From positions 26,394,147 through 26,458,146 of the forward strand of contig NC_080057.1 in the NCBI RefSeq assembly GCF_026212465.1: a DNA stretch of 64,000 nt, in the 5' to 3' direction. The stretch comes from Amaranthus tricolor. Lineage: Eukaryota > Streptophyta > Magnoliopsida > Caryophyllales > Amaranthaceae. The notes below the pieces were generated by a model. It was not told the DNA's origin. It made no database searches and worked only from the letters and a program-made list of their open reading frames with translations. The position numbers and the translations under genes were made by a program. Below are positions 41,879 to 54,828 of the stretch, one piece after another; the first letter of the stretch is position 1; each line of letters begins with the position of its first letter.

Positions 41879-44800
41879 TTACACGTTGCGCCGACCGGAT
41901 GCAAGCAGATTACCAACTATACTATTCACCTGAAACATATAAACATAGGAAAGAGTATATAACTTTAGATTATAAAACTTCACCATGCACGAAAATTAAA
42001 GATGAAAGGAACATAAGAGTAAACTTTAGTATACAACTGTCCTTAATCCACTGCACGGTGGTTTCCCACGTCAATACAAGGGTTATTCATATAAAACACG
42101 ACAAATATAAGAGTAAGGAGATATAGAAGTGTGTAGAATCTAGTTTGCGAACATATGTTTTTTTCAATAAAACTCCATACCATTGTCCATTGGTAAAGGA
42201 GGCTTTTCTATCAGATCAGGAAGCCAATATTTTAAGAATACCATTATATCTCCTAATGTTCTTGCACAAGTTTCATTAAGGCCAATAGACTTGCACCTAT
42301 CAATTGGGAAAGCAAAGGATTCCAAAACAATTCACAGTTCTTCACATGCTTTTTTGCATATATGCTCCTTCCCTTTTGAACCCTACCAAAAATAAAGTTA
42401 TTTATTATAGAATAAACAAGAGAACTCACCCAAAAGACTAGCCTAGTAGTTGAGAGAGCCTATTTACTCTATAAAACCCCACATTAGTTGCCCATACAAC
42501 CGATGTGGGACATCCCATAACCTTGAAATGGCCTCAAATCCATTCCATTACATTCTTCTGATGAACAAAAAGCCAATGATCTCAATTTGAACACCCATTC
42601 ACCATTAGGCTTTTGGATTCTTTATTTAAGAGTCAAGTTACCTCCAAGAGGCACATCCGCACATGAATTCTATATAGACATATTGTAGGTCAAAACCGAA
42701 ACTAATTGATGGAAGAAAACTAAACGATGGAGGTAAAACTAAAAATATTCAGGTCGTATTCTGCTAGTACAATGCAATCATTTGATTTGTGGAGCTTTGA
42801 ACATCCAATAGAAATATCTAAAGGCAAAGTTTTACTCCGGTTTGTCAGTTCATTGTCTTATTATAAAATGGTTGTTCCCTTCTTTATCCTATAATAGTAG
42901 ATTCATAAGATAAAGCACAATTCCAATAAACCTAACTTTATGAAAACATTCTAAGTCCTTCACATACAGTTAGACATCAGAAGCTCATCAAGACACAAAG
43001 TCATTTCTAACATCTACACTGATAAAATCTGGCGAGAGGTAATCATTACCTAGGGGAAGGTGGAGGCCAAAATTCATAAGCTGATGAGAGCTAATTTTCT
43101 TGACAAACTTCACATGGAGAAAGTTACGCAATAGAATAGGCTAGTGTCTAATTTACTACATACCATTCAACTTTGAGATCACTAATAGCTTTGTTACCCA
43201 GACTCTTCACTTTAAAACAAGTACCTATGTTGGACCCTTGACACTAGGACATAGGTATGACACTTGAACACTTCAGTTATGGTTCAGAATATAATTTTTT
43301 TTTTCATATAACAGCTAAGCTGTACTTGTACACTTGATGGAATGTCTAAGTAGAAAACTTGGACATGGGTATAAGAATTTCTTGGCATAGAAAAAGTTCA
43401 CCATAAACACCCGAACAAGATTTACTAAGGTTCCTTTTCTCATGGATTTACAATTCTGGGCACCCAGTTTCAAGTGCTGTTGCAGTAAAATCACTGAAAT
43501 TGAACAATTATATATTCCTGAATCCTCGCTCACCCAGAAAACTAGATTTGTGCATATTCTTATTTTGACCTTTTTCCTTTGTCTTTTATCTCTTGGAAAT
43601 GACGGGGAAGGGGGACTGAGCTTCTGGGATCTGAGGTACAGTGAACAATTGAATCAAGCAGCAATAATAACATGAATACCTTCTAAGCATTCTACTGCTT
43701 GTTGTGTGCGTGAAGAATTTTACCAAATGTAAGCAAGAGATTTAGTTAAAAAAACATCTTCTCTGTATAATCCTTTATATACACATGAGTAGAGCAATCT
43801 GTATTTCAACAAAATTCTACTGCTAATACTAGCCATGGCAAGGATATGTGTGAGTGGCTCCTGTGTAAGCTTCTTTGCGTGAACCGTGCCTTGTGCAGGT
43901 TCCTACTCTCTTTCTCTCTCTATATATATATAGTTAAGTTCTAGTGAGAACCAAGCTTAAATGAGAATCAATTTCTCCGATAAAAATGTGTTACTTTTCA
44001 CAGAAAAAAGTGTTACTTTTGCACAAAAAAATGTTACTTTTGTTTTTTAAAAAATCTAGTATTTTTTAGCAAAAAAGTGTTACTTTCAGAAAAAAAATAT
44101 AAATACAAAGTAACACGTTTTTTCCGAAAAGTAACACCTTTTTATGTAAAAAGTAACACCTTTTCGTGAGTTTTTATCAGAATTTTTTTTTTAAAGTAAC
44201 ACTTATTTGCTTAAAAGTATCATCTTTTTTTTCATAAAAAAGTAACACTTTTTTGCCTAAAAGTAACACCTTTTTACTTTTTTGTAAAAAAGTAACACTT
44301 TTTTGTCGAGCAGATTGGTTCTTACGGTTCTCAAATAAGGATGGTTTTCACTGGAACTTCTTCCTATATATATATATATATATGTTGCCTTAGTATGAGG
44401 TATCTTTTAGTTATACTAAAACACAATAATTAATGGCTTAATGCCCATATTGAAGATATCTAATGTGTCAAGTAAGCTAGTAGGGAATTGTAACTGAATC
44501 ATTTTAGAGCTATATACTTTGGGCTGAAAGTACTTGTTATGCTATACTCCTTTCCTACAGCCACATTGAAAAAGGACTATCTCTAAGTTTGCTAATTTAG
44601 ATAGGACCAGAATTAAGAAGTTCTTCCACTTTGTACCATTCTCTTTTAATTGTACCATTCTTAGCTACCACTCCAGACGGTTTTCTCAGAAAAAGGATCA
44701 AAAACTCAAAGACAAATATCCTTGATGACGAGTAAGCATTCTGCACCACGAGACTTACTAGAAACAATAGCTGATCTATATCAATTACTAACCCTCTACA

Positions 44801-46505
44801 CAACCTTTTACAGAAATACCCTTTGCTGCACCAGCTCAGACAGGGTGCAAGCAAAGTATCATACAATTCTTCTACAAGTCAGATTCCGACATATCACTCA
44901 TACATGATATTCGATGGAACAAAAAGAAATGTGCACATGCTAGCTAACCTTATATCTTCCATATGTATAATGAAATTATTATATCAAAAAAATGCATTGG
45001 AGATGCAATTCACTTTCCAACTTTTCCAAGCATAAATTTATAAACAATGCTAAAGCCTTAGTCCCAAAGTTATGGGATCACTACATGAACCAAGACAAAT
45101 GAACTCACAAAAACCGAAACGTCGCAAACAAAGATTATTCAGATCTAATTGAGACTAATAATAATATATAACACTAATCTACAACCAATAAATTAATTCC
45201 AATGATCATCTACATAAAATATATCAAAGATGACGCTCAATGCATTCATAAGTAAGTTGTATCACGGTATCAGATCACAACTACATTATAAAAGATTTTG
45301 AAACTAATTTCGACCACTATGCTAGGCTACACAACTGCAAACCATCCACATTACCCGTGAATCGTTCTTTTGACTGTTACCACAACAACATTTTGTATTT
45401 GATACCATAATTCAACATTTTGTAAGTATCAACAAAGGCAGATCATATCAAATTCAAATGAACAATTAATAACCAAAAAATACAATAAAATAAATGTTGA
45501 AACTATTGATGCAATTGGCATGTAGAACGGTCTAAACTAAAATGATCACATTAATGTATTTTCACTTCTCAAGTAATTACCTGCCAATACTTTGAAACAC
45601 AACGATCAATGCAACTGTTTTCACCAATATGGAGTTCGCCTTCCTTATATCTGGGGAAAAAGTACAAATTTCATTTATCATGTCCTTCGGAAACTCTGTA
45701 TTTAATACTACTAAAGAATTCCTGACAAGAAAGCATTGGTCATGCTGTATATGTACCTTTTATCAATACATTTACTGAAGCAGCTATGGGTAAGCCTGAA
45801 TCATAAGCAGGATTATGTCAAACCAGAAGCATATGGGTGGATAATTTGGCAAAACAAGGAAATGCAATATTTACAACTCATGAACAATAACAATGGCAAG
45901 GACTTGGCACCAATAATGATTGTCAACAAAAACAAGTACCACATGACCTGTCTGTCTTCATATTAATGGGAACTAGTAAACCACTTTATCAATACCAAGA
46001 TGTGATCTTATAAGCTTCTTCATAAAAATGGTATGACAATTCATCGGTAATGATCAAAAAAAGGTAACAAATAAACTTTCTAACAATATTCACGTCAAGA
46101 ATCACAAACCTGTTGAACAATTCTACTCTATATTCCATTTCACTTGTTGCCATACCAATAAGCTGCACAATAATACACAGTGAAATTAATAAATTCTTTT
46201 AATTTTTTATCAACAACAAAGAATGAAAAAAACAAAAAAACAAAACAAAAAACCCACAATCCCACACACAAAATGAACAAAAGTAAATTCTTGTACTTAA
46301 GATAAAAAAACAAAAACTGGTCATAAAGATTGCGTACCTTTTCTTTATCCAAGGCTCGTTCACAGCTTTCATCGACTTTGATCTGGAATTCCATATAATT
46401 CTCATTGAGGTTAACTAGTTACAAAATTGGTTAAAAAAAAGCTATGGGCATATAGCAGCATACCTCTTGCATCTCGGAGGTTGAAGGGGCATTGTTGTTG
46501 GCCAT
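41879..46505 (-). CDS. TIM10: TIM10, mitochondrial intermembrane-space small TIM chaperone (99 aa), six coding exons
   Basis: Small TIM proteins escort hydrophobic precursors across the mitochondrial intermembrane space as TIM9-TIM10 hexamers. Coding exons on the minus strand: 46505-46464, 46382-46338, 46162-46110, 45795-45757, 45650-45581, 41929-41879. Borders are GT-AG and phases agree. The conserved core is SEMEYRVELFNR, the first C-x3-C (SCFSKCIDKR), YKEGELHIGENSC, and the second C-x3-C (SCIDRCVSKYWQ). It ends VNSIVGNLLASGRRNV, close to the Arabidopsis ending VNGMVGQLLSAGKPPV. The N-terminus (first two exons) has about 16 residues more than the plant TIM10 I recall. The last intron is 3.65 kb and holds a MITE. 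A non-coding leader exon (about 47304-47400) with a proper donor precedes an intron whose acceptor is at 46512. Confidence 0.93.
43936..44361. mobile_element. MITE with GTGTTACTTTT repeats in TIM10 intron 5
   Basis: The ends 'aagttctagtgagaacc' (left) and the complement of 'ggttttcactggaacttc' (right) are inverted repeats, extended by 'taaatgagaat' / 'ctcaaataagg'. The interior is an array of short GTGTTACTTTT or AAAAGTAACAC motifs whose orientation switches near the centre, so the whole is a large imperfect palindrome. It sits between two (TA)n tracts. Confidence 0.65.
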
Positions 46506-47303
46506 TTTGTTCTGTAAAGCCATTATATTGGATAAATAAAACATATCTAATATCTATAGACTACAGTGAAAAGGCGATTCAAATTACGACTCACCAATGA
46601 AGGCTTAGGGACACAAAAAGTTTAGACACAACCCTAGGGGAACGAAAGTCATCCTACTTCTTAAAAAAATGAAGGCGGTATAATTTCTTCTAAAGCCTCC
46701 ATATTTTCTTCATTAATAGCACTACAGCAGGTTTATTGTTGTCCATCTTGCTCTTACATTCCACATAATCTTCATGGAGGTTAGCTTGTTACATAATTTG
46801 TGTGAGGAAACAGCATGCTCAGACGAGCTGCTCGAGCAAACAGCAATAAGCAATAAGTATTTTTTTTTTTAGCATGATTTGGGCGTCAATGTGCTTGGAC
46901 AAGCAACAAGAAGCAATTTTGAGTTGCGAGATGCCATGCTTGGGTAACAGTAAACCTGCTGTAATGCTACTCAAATGAATTGTAATCGAAATGAAAGAAT
47001 TGTAACAAGAATTTGGCAACAGAACTTGTAAGAAAAGATAGCACAAAATCAAACTTCAAATTCTACTTCGCAATCACAATTCACAGATCAACAACCTAAA
47101 ACAAATTTTTTAAAAAAAAATTGAAATTGAAATGTACTTCTCAAATGAATTGTAACAAGAACTGAACAAAAAATCCAACCTATTTGCCTAAAACAAGTTT
47201 GAAAATAAATATCAATGCATTACAACTGAATAGGGAATCAATAAACAAGCAAATCAAATTCAGGAATATATAAGAATAATAGGATTTGAATATGTGAACA
47301 AAC

Positions 47304-47400
47304 CTAACTGGAGGAATGAGACAACGGACTGGGAAGAGATAGCGTAGGTCAGGACGAGAATGGTGGCTGATGTCGTTGGGGATGGAAAAAGGGGTTTAGA
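47304..47400 (-). other. Non-coding leader exon of TIM10
   Basis: The sequence 'gtctctaaaccccttttt' followed by pyrimidine-rich leader ends at a GTTTGT donor (47303 leftward). The partner acceptor (TTTACAG, ending 46512) lies six bases before the ATG. The upstream boundary is estimated. Confidence 0.5.
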
Positions 47401-48414
47401 GACGGTATTTTGGGGTTTATGCTTTTCTTAAACAATACTCCTAATCTTTTAAATGGTAAATATATTTTCTAAGTATTAATGATAAATATATTATTTTCTT
47501 AAGTATTAAATTTGTTGGTCGAATAGTGTATATTATAAATATTAAAAAATAATAATTAAAGTTATCGGATAAAATATGAGAATCACAACTATTAAAAATA
47601 TGTGGAGATCATAAATATTTATTAAAATATAAATAAGTATGAACAAGATTAATTATGTCAAAAATTTATTACATAAATATAAACATTTTTGTATAGGAAC
47701 AATAAAGCCATGATTGAATGCTCAACACTTGGTGGTTCCATCAACAAACCTATTTTATTCTTTTCAAAATGAGAAATATATAATGAAATCTTAGAGCATC
47801 GGCAATGGGAGGGCTCCCCATATACTCCATAAAATCTCTCTTCTTTTTATATTTTGCCACATTATTTTCACTAACTTTTCTAATCTATCTCCACAAATTC
47901 TAATAACTTTTCTGCAGTGGTCAGCTTCTCATTTACCTCTCCAAACACTATTTCACATGACCCACTTTTACTTTCTCACTCCTATTCATATATCATTATT
48001 TATTTTTTATTTAAAGATGAACTTAAAATATTTTTAATTAATAATTAATTACACGTAATTAAAATTAAATAACTTATGATTAAATAATTTTAATTAATGA
48101 TTAACTAAATTAATAAATAAATAATTTAATTTCGTTAATGAATGATAATTTTTTTTAAATTACTATTTTCATTATTAATTAACTTCGTTAGTTAACAATT
48201 AAGTTTTTATCAAAATTTTTAAAGTATTCATTTCCTGAAATATTAATTGAAAAACGTAAATTTGAACAACTAATTAAACTCGTACATTAAATGAAAACTC
48301 GTACGTTGAATGAAAAATAATACACATAATTAAACTGAACAACTAATTAAACTCGTACATTTGCACTACACATAATTTTTTTCAAGCATCATCATACCAT
48401 CCTTGACAATGTTC

Positions 48415-49782
48415 CTATATATGCTCTACCAGGTCTCTTTGCAATGCATTATGAACTTGTCTATCCCGAACTTGTTCTCTTCTATGCATATATTGCTCCA
48501 ACGTCAAATTATTATATTTGCCTGCTCGAACTTGGTAAGTTGTATTGCGTGGTTGGGAAGATGGTTCAGCAACATATTGAATATTATCTTGTTCGAATTC
48601 AATTGTGTCCTTATAATTTCTGTATGTATGACGTTCATCTTCAACAATCATATTGTGAAGAATGATACATGCCAACATTATTTCCCATATTAAATCCTGA
48701 TCCCAAATAAGAGATGCTCTTTGTATGATTGCAAATCGTGCTTGTAAAACTGCAAATGCACGTTCAACATCTTTCCATGCTAACTCTTGACGTCTTGTAA
48801 ACAACGCATCCTTTTAGTTTAGTGGGAGTCGAATTGTAGGGATAAAAGCAGCCCATTTTGGATATATGCCATCCGTGAGGTAGTAACCCTTATTGTATGT
48901 GTTCCCATTTACATTATAAGTTACCTCATGAGCTCTACCTTGATAAATATCATCAAAAACAAGAGACTTTCTCAAGACAATTATGTCATTGCAAGTCCCA
49001 GGCGTTCCAAAAAAAGTATGCCAAATCCACAAGTCATCAGAGGCCACAGCTTCTAAAATGATTGATACATGCTTATTTCTTCCTTGATACAACCCTTTCC
49101 ATCCTTTTGGGCAATTCTTCCATTCCCAGTGCATGCAATCTATACTGCCTAACATGTCTGGAAATCCCCTACCGTGACCATCATGAAGTAGTCGTTGCAA
49201 ATCAGTGATATTTTGCCTTCTCAAGTATACTTCTGTGTAGGCTTGTCTAATTGCTTGGACAAAATGGAGAAGACAACTTCTTGCAGTGCTTTCCCAAATC
49301 TTTATGTACACATCAACTACATCAGCACATGTTTCATATGCAAGCATCCTCAATGCGACAGTATATTTTTGTATAGGAGACGCGCCTAGTTCCCCAAGCG
49401 CATTTGGTCGTTGTTGAAAGTATGGATCTGTAGTTGTAACACCTTCAACCATTCGAAGAAACAAAGATCGACTCATACGGAATCTACGTCAGAACATAAA
49501 TTCTGGATACAGTGGATGCTCAACAAAGTAGTCGTTCATAAGCCTTTCCTCGGCATCCTCACGTTTACGATCAATGAACTTCCTCTTCTTTTTTTGAGCA
49601 GGTTTCCCACTGGATGTTGATTCAATATGCTTTTGGATAGCGAATTGGATTATAAAATCTTCTTGTTCCTTAATACTCTGGTTTATAAACATTATATTAA
49701 GTAACACATTATTAAAAAAATCATGATCACCAGAGGAACTATAAGAACTTGAAGAATTTGAAGAATTGTTATTGAGATTCAT
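48415..49782 (-). pseudogene. PIF/Harbinger DDE transposase with two in-frame stops
   Basis: One continuous minus-strand frame starts MNLNNNSSNSSSSYSSSGDH. It is interrupted by a TGA near 49489 (in a CGA arginine context before RRFRMSRSLFLRMVEG) and by a TAA near 48814 (before KDALFTRRQE). The catalytic regions remain: first Asp in MLGSIDCMHWEWKNCPKGW, second Asp in YYLTDGIYPKWAAFIPT, and the Glu block in VERAFAVLQARFAII, followed by ACIILHNMIVEDER. The frame is otherwise open over 455 codons, so the inactivation looks recent. Family motifs match plant 'HARBINGER/ALP1-like' nucleases. Confidence 0.9.
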
Positions 49783-49892
49783 TTTAATTTTTCATTGAAT
49801 GTACATTATATGTTGTTATTAAGATTCATTTTATAGATGTCTTTTGAGAAGATTTTAATGTGTATAAGATAAGATTGCAATTTTCCAATTCA

Positions 49893-50010
49893 GAAGATAA
49901 GATTGTGTTGCAGAGATAAGATTCATTGCTGAAGATAAGATTGGGTTGCAGAGATAAGATTGTGTTGCAGAGATAAGATTCATCGCATAAGATATGATTG
50001 GGTTGCAGAG
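49893..50010. repeat. Short tandem repeat between the Harbinger genes
   Basis: Imperfect units of about 19 bp built on 'agataagattgtgttgcag' are repeated about six times, just upstream of the transposase start. They may be part of its promoter or transposase-binding region. Confidence 0.65.
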
Positions 50011-50512
50011 AAAATTTCAGTGTGTAGAAAATAAGAGTTCAATATGCCAAATCATGAGAAAAGATTGCAATAAATAACATATTACAAACTAAAACACAAA
50101 GTACTAAAAACATATTATAAATAAACGATTACTAAAAAAAAATTAAAAACGCTTAAGTACAAAGTCCTCCCTGAGCTCCTCTAGATATGCGATTTCCTCG
50201 TCAGTAAGAGTGATATTTTTCATCTCTTTTTTCGTAAGTAACTTTCACGTTTGAAACCTTAACTTTTGCTCATGTTGTGTCTTTTGAAATTGCATAGCAT
50301 TGTTTAATTTCTCATGAACCAAGTCTCTTCCACTATCAATCCTACTCATAGCGACATTTATCACATTCGTATCCGAGGAAGTGGAAATCCCCTTCATTTT
50401 TCTTTGTGCCTTCACCTTCTTCACTCCATCAGACCTTGGTAATCCAACTTCATCACTTGATCTTTTAGAGCTATCAATAGTAAGATCGGTCGAGTATTCG
50501 CCTGGTCTCCAT

Positions 50513-53229
50513 TGTAGCAGGAACGACACTCTCGATACATAATTAACATTAATAATTATACTTAAGATAAATAATGCGGAAGTGTAAAACGCCGAACTGC
50601 TAAAAACCATTTAAACTAAAATTGTTCAAAACATAAGTAAAAAAAAAATATATATATCTTACAACTGAGAAAATATAAAATAAGGTTTACTTAAATACGA
50701 TAAAAAAAACATAAGTACAATATAGTCATCAAGTAAAATCATTGAAGCTAAGTCCTCGATAGAATAATTAAAGTTGCGGCCTGGATCGAAACCTGAGCTA
50801 AATTTTCCTGCAAAATACTGTCATCCATAATATGGATGACAGCCGATTAAATCGGTCAGCGATAAAGCCGAGTACAATTTTCTCAACAAGCTTATGATGC
50901 GATAGTTAAATCATGCTTACAGAATAATCATCAAGCACAATATAGAAGGTTATTACTCATTATTGACTTTTACTAAGCCATTAAGTTACATTCTCAATAC
51001 TTGCAGAAGTTCATTACTGCTACTAAATACTTGGTAGCCTTAATGCTTATTTAATCAAGTTCAATTAAGCCTCATAGCTTTACCATCATAGCACATCACA
51101 AGATCACAACAATAATGACAACTGATATATGTAAGGGTCTGGTTAGGTGAGGACCGTAGTCCTAAACCCTAACTGTGGTGGGAGTCGTCACTCCTCTCAA
51201 TACTGTTATGCTCGAGACTTCACAGGATGGGTTTTTCTCGGACCCCCTGTCTGACACCGCATTTTACGTGCCGGCTAACACGGACGCCGGGATTTTATAT
51301 GCCGGTCCATGGTTCGACGTTACCTTACTATCAGAGTCATACAATCAATATCATGCAATATCAAACAAGACTCTAAACCGAAATAGTTTACATTCTTATA
51401 AGTCAAACTTCCCCTAGTCAAATTTTTGACAATTCTACCCTTTTAATAGAAACAAATTACTAGTATCTAATAAATTAATATTAATTAAATAACAAAATTT
51501 CATAGCTATACTAAGATTCCTGAGGCTAAACTAAGTCATTATTGTGTCATAAATAATCATAACAGTCAAGGGTAATATTTCTAAGTACTTAATAACATAT
51601 TTTATCAAATAACCAGTAAAATAGTAAAACGGATCTATCATCACTATAAAAATAACATAATCCGACAAATTATTAAGGGTCCAAAATCTATATGAAATGA
51701 GTTTTCAAGAAAAACAATGCTAAGCATTTTAACAAATTTGTTTGACTATTTTACCAATAAACCGATTAATAATTCTTTATAATTACTTGAGTCCAACAAA
51801 AAAAATTTATCAAAACACCAAGATGATATGAAATCATTTTAAACACATAAGTTTATTTAACTAGTAAAATTCATATATATCTATATTATCATATTAATCA
51901 AAAATTTCCATATATATGACTTTTTTTTTTTTCGAGTGTCCCAAAAGTATTATTGTTTTGACGAAAATATCACTAAACTGGATATAACTTTAATATTACC
52001 ATGTAAAGTTTAAATGACTAAAATAAAATCATATTGATCATGCTTTTATATTATCGAGTAACCATAAATAAATATCACATAACGAGAGAGTTAAGAAAAT
52101 GTGTACCATTTTCCTCCGAAGGTGGTGCTAAACCAAGTAAGAGAATAATAATAGAAAAATAAGAACTTTAAAGAAATAAGCTCCAAAAGAGAAAGTCTTC
52201 AAGGCTCCAAGCTTCAAAGAAGTAGATCTTCAATTACCCAAAAGAAAATGATATCCAAGCTCCAAAAGATAATACTTGACTTTTCAAAAGTTGATGATTA
52301 TTGGCTTAAGAAGTGATAAGATCAAGCTCCATCTTCATTTGATTCTTCAACAAATAAAAAGGGTATAAAGTTAGTAAGATGTTAATGAAGTGAAGATATA
52401 AGAAAGAATGGTAGAAAGATTTAATGATGGGGTGCAAGTGATCTCATGGCTAAGGAGGGGTATTTATAATGGGTTTTGGGCAACTTTTTAGTTCATAAGA
52501 TTGTATGAAAAAGAAGGTTAACTTGTGTAAATGATTTAGAGTGTGTAAGTGAATGTGTAAGAGTTGGAGTGTGTAAGTGGATGTGTAAGAGTTGGAGTGT
52601 GTAAGTGGATGTGTAAGAGTTGGAGTGTGTAAGTGGATGTGTAAGAATTTGGAGTGTAGAAGAAGGTTAACTTGTGTAAGGAAATGGTGATAGCTTGTGT
52701 AAGTGATGAACATTATGGATTGATGTAGAAAGGATTTTGATTCATCAAATTTTTGTTCTAGTTTATAGTGAAAAGTTTTAGATTAATGGGAAAGTATGAT
52801 TAAGGTTTGATTATGAAAATATGATAGTTTACTTAGAAAATTTTAGTTAAAACTATACTTAAAGTTAATAAAAAAAATATAGTTAATTTTTAGGTATTAA
52901 ATCAAAGTTGTAAAGTTAAAATGATAAGTAGTAAAGTTAGTTTAAGGAAACGAAATTGAAACGTAACGTTTTAATAAAACCGTAAATATAATATTAAAAT
53001 TTTACTTTTCGTAGTATAAAATAATAAAATAATATTTTAGTGCTTATAAAGAAATTTAAGAATATATATATATTTTTAAGTTTAATATTTGGAAGAAATT
53101 ACAAAAATCGGAATAAGGTTTAGGAATTAAAAGTGATTTGAATTTGATAACCAAAGGATTAGGAATTCGAAAAGAAATTTCGGAATAATTAATCGGAAGA
53201 TTAAGATTAAGAAATTTGAGCCTGTTACA
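50513..53229 (-). mobile_element. Solo LTR, 2,717 bp (probable Gypsy)
   Basis: It starts TGTAGCAGGAACGAC and ends GAGCCTGTTACA, flanked by TCCAT on both sides (50508-50512 and 53230-53234). No gag-pol or primer site is inside, so recombination between two LTRs is the likely origin. On the minus strand a TATAAATA (52461-52468) marks the promoter. A long LTR of this size suggests a Tekay/Del-type Gypsy element, which is inference. It splits ORF1 of the Harbinger element and is therefore younger. Confidence 0.85.
52539..52651. repeat. 28-bp tandem repeat in the solo LTR U3
   Basis: There are four units, each 'gagtgtgtaagtggatgtgt' followed by 'aagagttg' with slight variation, starting at 52539, 52567, 52595 and 52623. 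They lie about 70 bp upstream of the LTR TATA box on the minus strand, the usual place for enhancer repeats. Confidence 0.85.
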
Positions 53230-54828
53230 TCCATCTTGTACAATATTCAGTCAAATCAGCCACACAATGTTGAAAAATGAATTTCTTACCATGTGTTTGT
53301 TCGAAGAGGAGTAATGTTGTCTGTTCCACGTCGTCAACATTCGTACCACTATCTCGCATTCTTTCCACCTCTCCCAATCATCACCATTAATTAGACCCCA
53401 TCGACCTCTTATAGATTTTTCAGTTCTTTTTTGGATTATATTTGGCCTTTTTCTTACCTCATCATTGTAAATTTGTATTATCTTCTTCCATAATGTTGCT
53501 TTCGTTATATCAGTTCCAACTACTATATCACCTCCGCAATTAAGTACAGTGGAAATAACACACAAATCTTCTTCACAAGACCATATATCTCTGTTCACCT
53601 TTTCCTTTTTCTTTTCCTCTTCCTTTCCCTTTGTTACTTCATTCTCAACCTCATCGTCAGCTAGCTGTTGAGTAGGAAACATTTCATCAAACCTTGATCT
53701 GTTTCTACTCCTATGTGCTCTTGGGGTAGAAGGAGATTGATCTTGGTTTTGTGATTGGAAAAGTATTGGTTGATTATTTCCCAAATTTAAAGTGGTTTGA
53801 TGATGAATAAAGTTGAAACTTTGAATGTTATTTTGATTTTGTGCTATATATTGCCTCATCATGATTTGAAATTTAAGAGTATTTTCAAAATTTGGATCAA
53901 ATTGAGGATTAGAGTTGGAATTTTGAATAATGTTTGGATTTTGTGGGTTGTTTGTATGTTGTGGGATATATTGATATGGACGAAAATATGAATTTTGAGA
54001 GTTGTTTGGATTTTGTGGGTTATTTCCGTAATAAGGATGATTATTATCCATAATTATTATAAAAAATTAGAGTAAAAATTTAATTGTAAAAAAGAAAGCA
54101 AAAAATAGAGAATTATAAAGAGAATTATTATGCTTAGAGAAAAATAAGAAAAATAGAGATTTTTGAAAGTGTTGAAAATATTGCAAAATTGGTGTCAATT
54201 TATAGATAAAAAAAATTATGACCGTTAGTATAATTGATTTATTTTTTTGATTTGAATTTATTTTTAAAAAGCAAAAAACTCATTTATAGTGTTTAAAAAT
54301 TTGAAAAAAAAGCCATACAAGTTGCCAAGTGGCGCAATATTATAGGAAGGAGCAAATTTTGGTTTGCTTTTACAGGTGGACGTTAACATTTGGAGGTTCT
54401 TTTTAAAATTGGACCCCATTTTGTAGGAGGAAGATGACATCGCATTGGGAAGTAAACTTGGTTTCTATTAATAACTAAGAACTAAAAAAGGGTGTCATTG
54501 CCGATGCTCTTACGCTCTTTTAACCCAAACCTTGTGAATACATTTCTCACACTTTTAAGCCTAATGTCAATATGACGGAGGAAATAAGCATCGGATTGTA
54601 TCATTGTCTGACACAAGGAATTTATCAGCTTTGCTTACCAAGATGTGTTTATATCAAAGAAACAAACGAATAGGCAAGAAAGGTGGGTTTGTGCTATTAA
54701 TTCTCAAAGAAAACTACAAAAACAGAACACATCGAATAAAATGGATGAATCTTTAAAAATAGAGAAGAATTAAACCCTTCGAAAACTATCAGAATCAAAA
54801 AAGAAATAAGATAATGGCTCTGACACCA

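Larger units (their letters stand above)
50245..54051 (-). pseudogene. Harbinger ORF1 (MYB/SANT-like DNA-binding protein), split by a solo LTR
   Basis: The N-terminal part (54051 leftward) is Asn/Gln/Pro-rich. A trihelix or SANT region follows: DIWSCEEDLCVISTVLNCGG, TLWKKIIQIYNDE, and RTEKSIRGRWGLING. The C-terminal part resumes at 50512 with WRPGEYSTDLTIDSS, GVKKVKAQRKMKG and a helix-forming tail ending EQKLRFQT. Between them lies the solo LTR (50513-53229). One TCCAT copy belongs to ORF1; on excision the frames across the junction agree (TEYC / TRWRPG). A separate small disruption, or an unspliced intron, lies near 53280, where a GTAAG follows SSSNKHM. In Pong-type elements ORF1 is needed with the transposase for transposition. 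Confidence 0.8.
47794..54509 (-). mobile_element. PIF/Harbinger (Pong-like) transposon, 6,716 bp including a nested solo LTR
   Basis: The terminal inverted repeats are GAGCATCGGCAATG at 47794 and CATTGCCGATGCTC ending at 54509, each flanked by TTA (47791-47793, 54510-54512), the target duplication of this superfamily. It holds two minus-strand genes, as in Pong: a MYB-like ORF1 (right) and a DDE transposase (left). Without the solo LTR and one target copy, the element would be about 3,994 bp. Both genes are damaged, but the ends are good, so it could be mobilised only in trans. Confidence 0.92.

Noticed and set aside
42420..42540. Segment with 'gatgtgggacat', which occurs in many plant LTRs
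   Set aside because: It is a single short motif without LTR ends, primer site or duplication, and lies inside the TIM10 intron.
50245..54051. Reading the right-hand MYB-like frame and the left-hand KVKAQRK frame as two separate genes
   Set aside because: The TCCAT-flanked solo LTR lies exactly between them and the frames agree across the junction, so they are halves of one ORF1.
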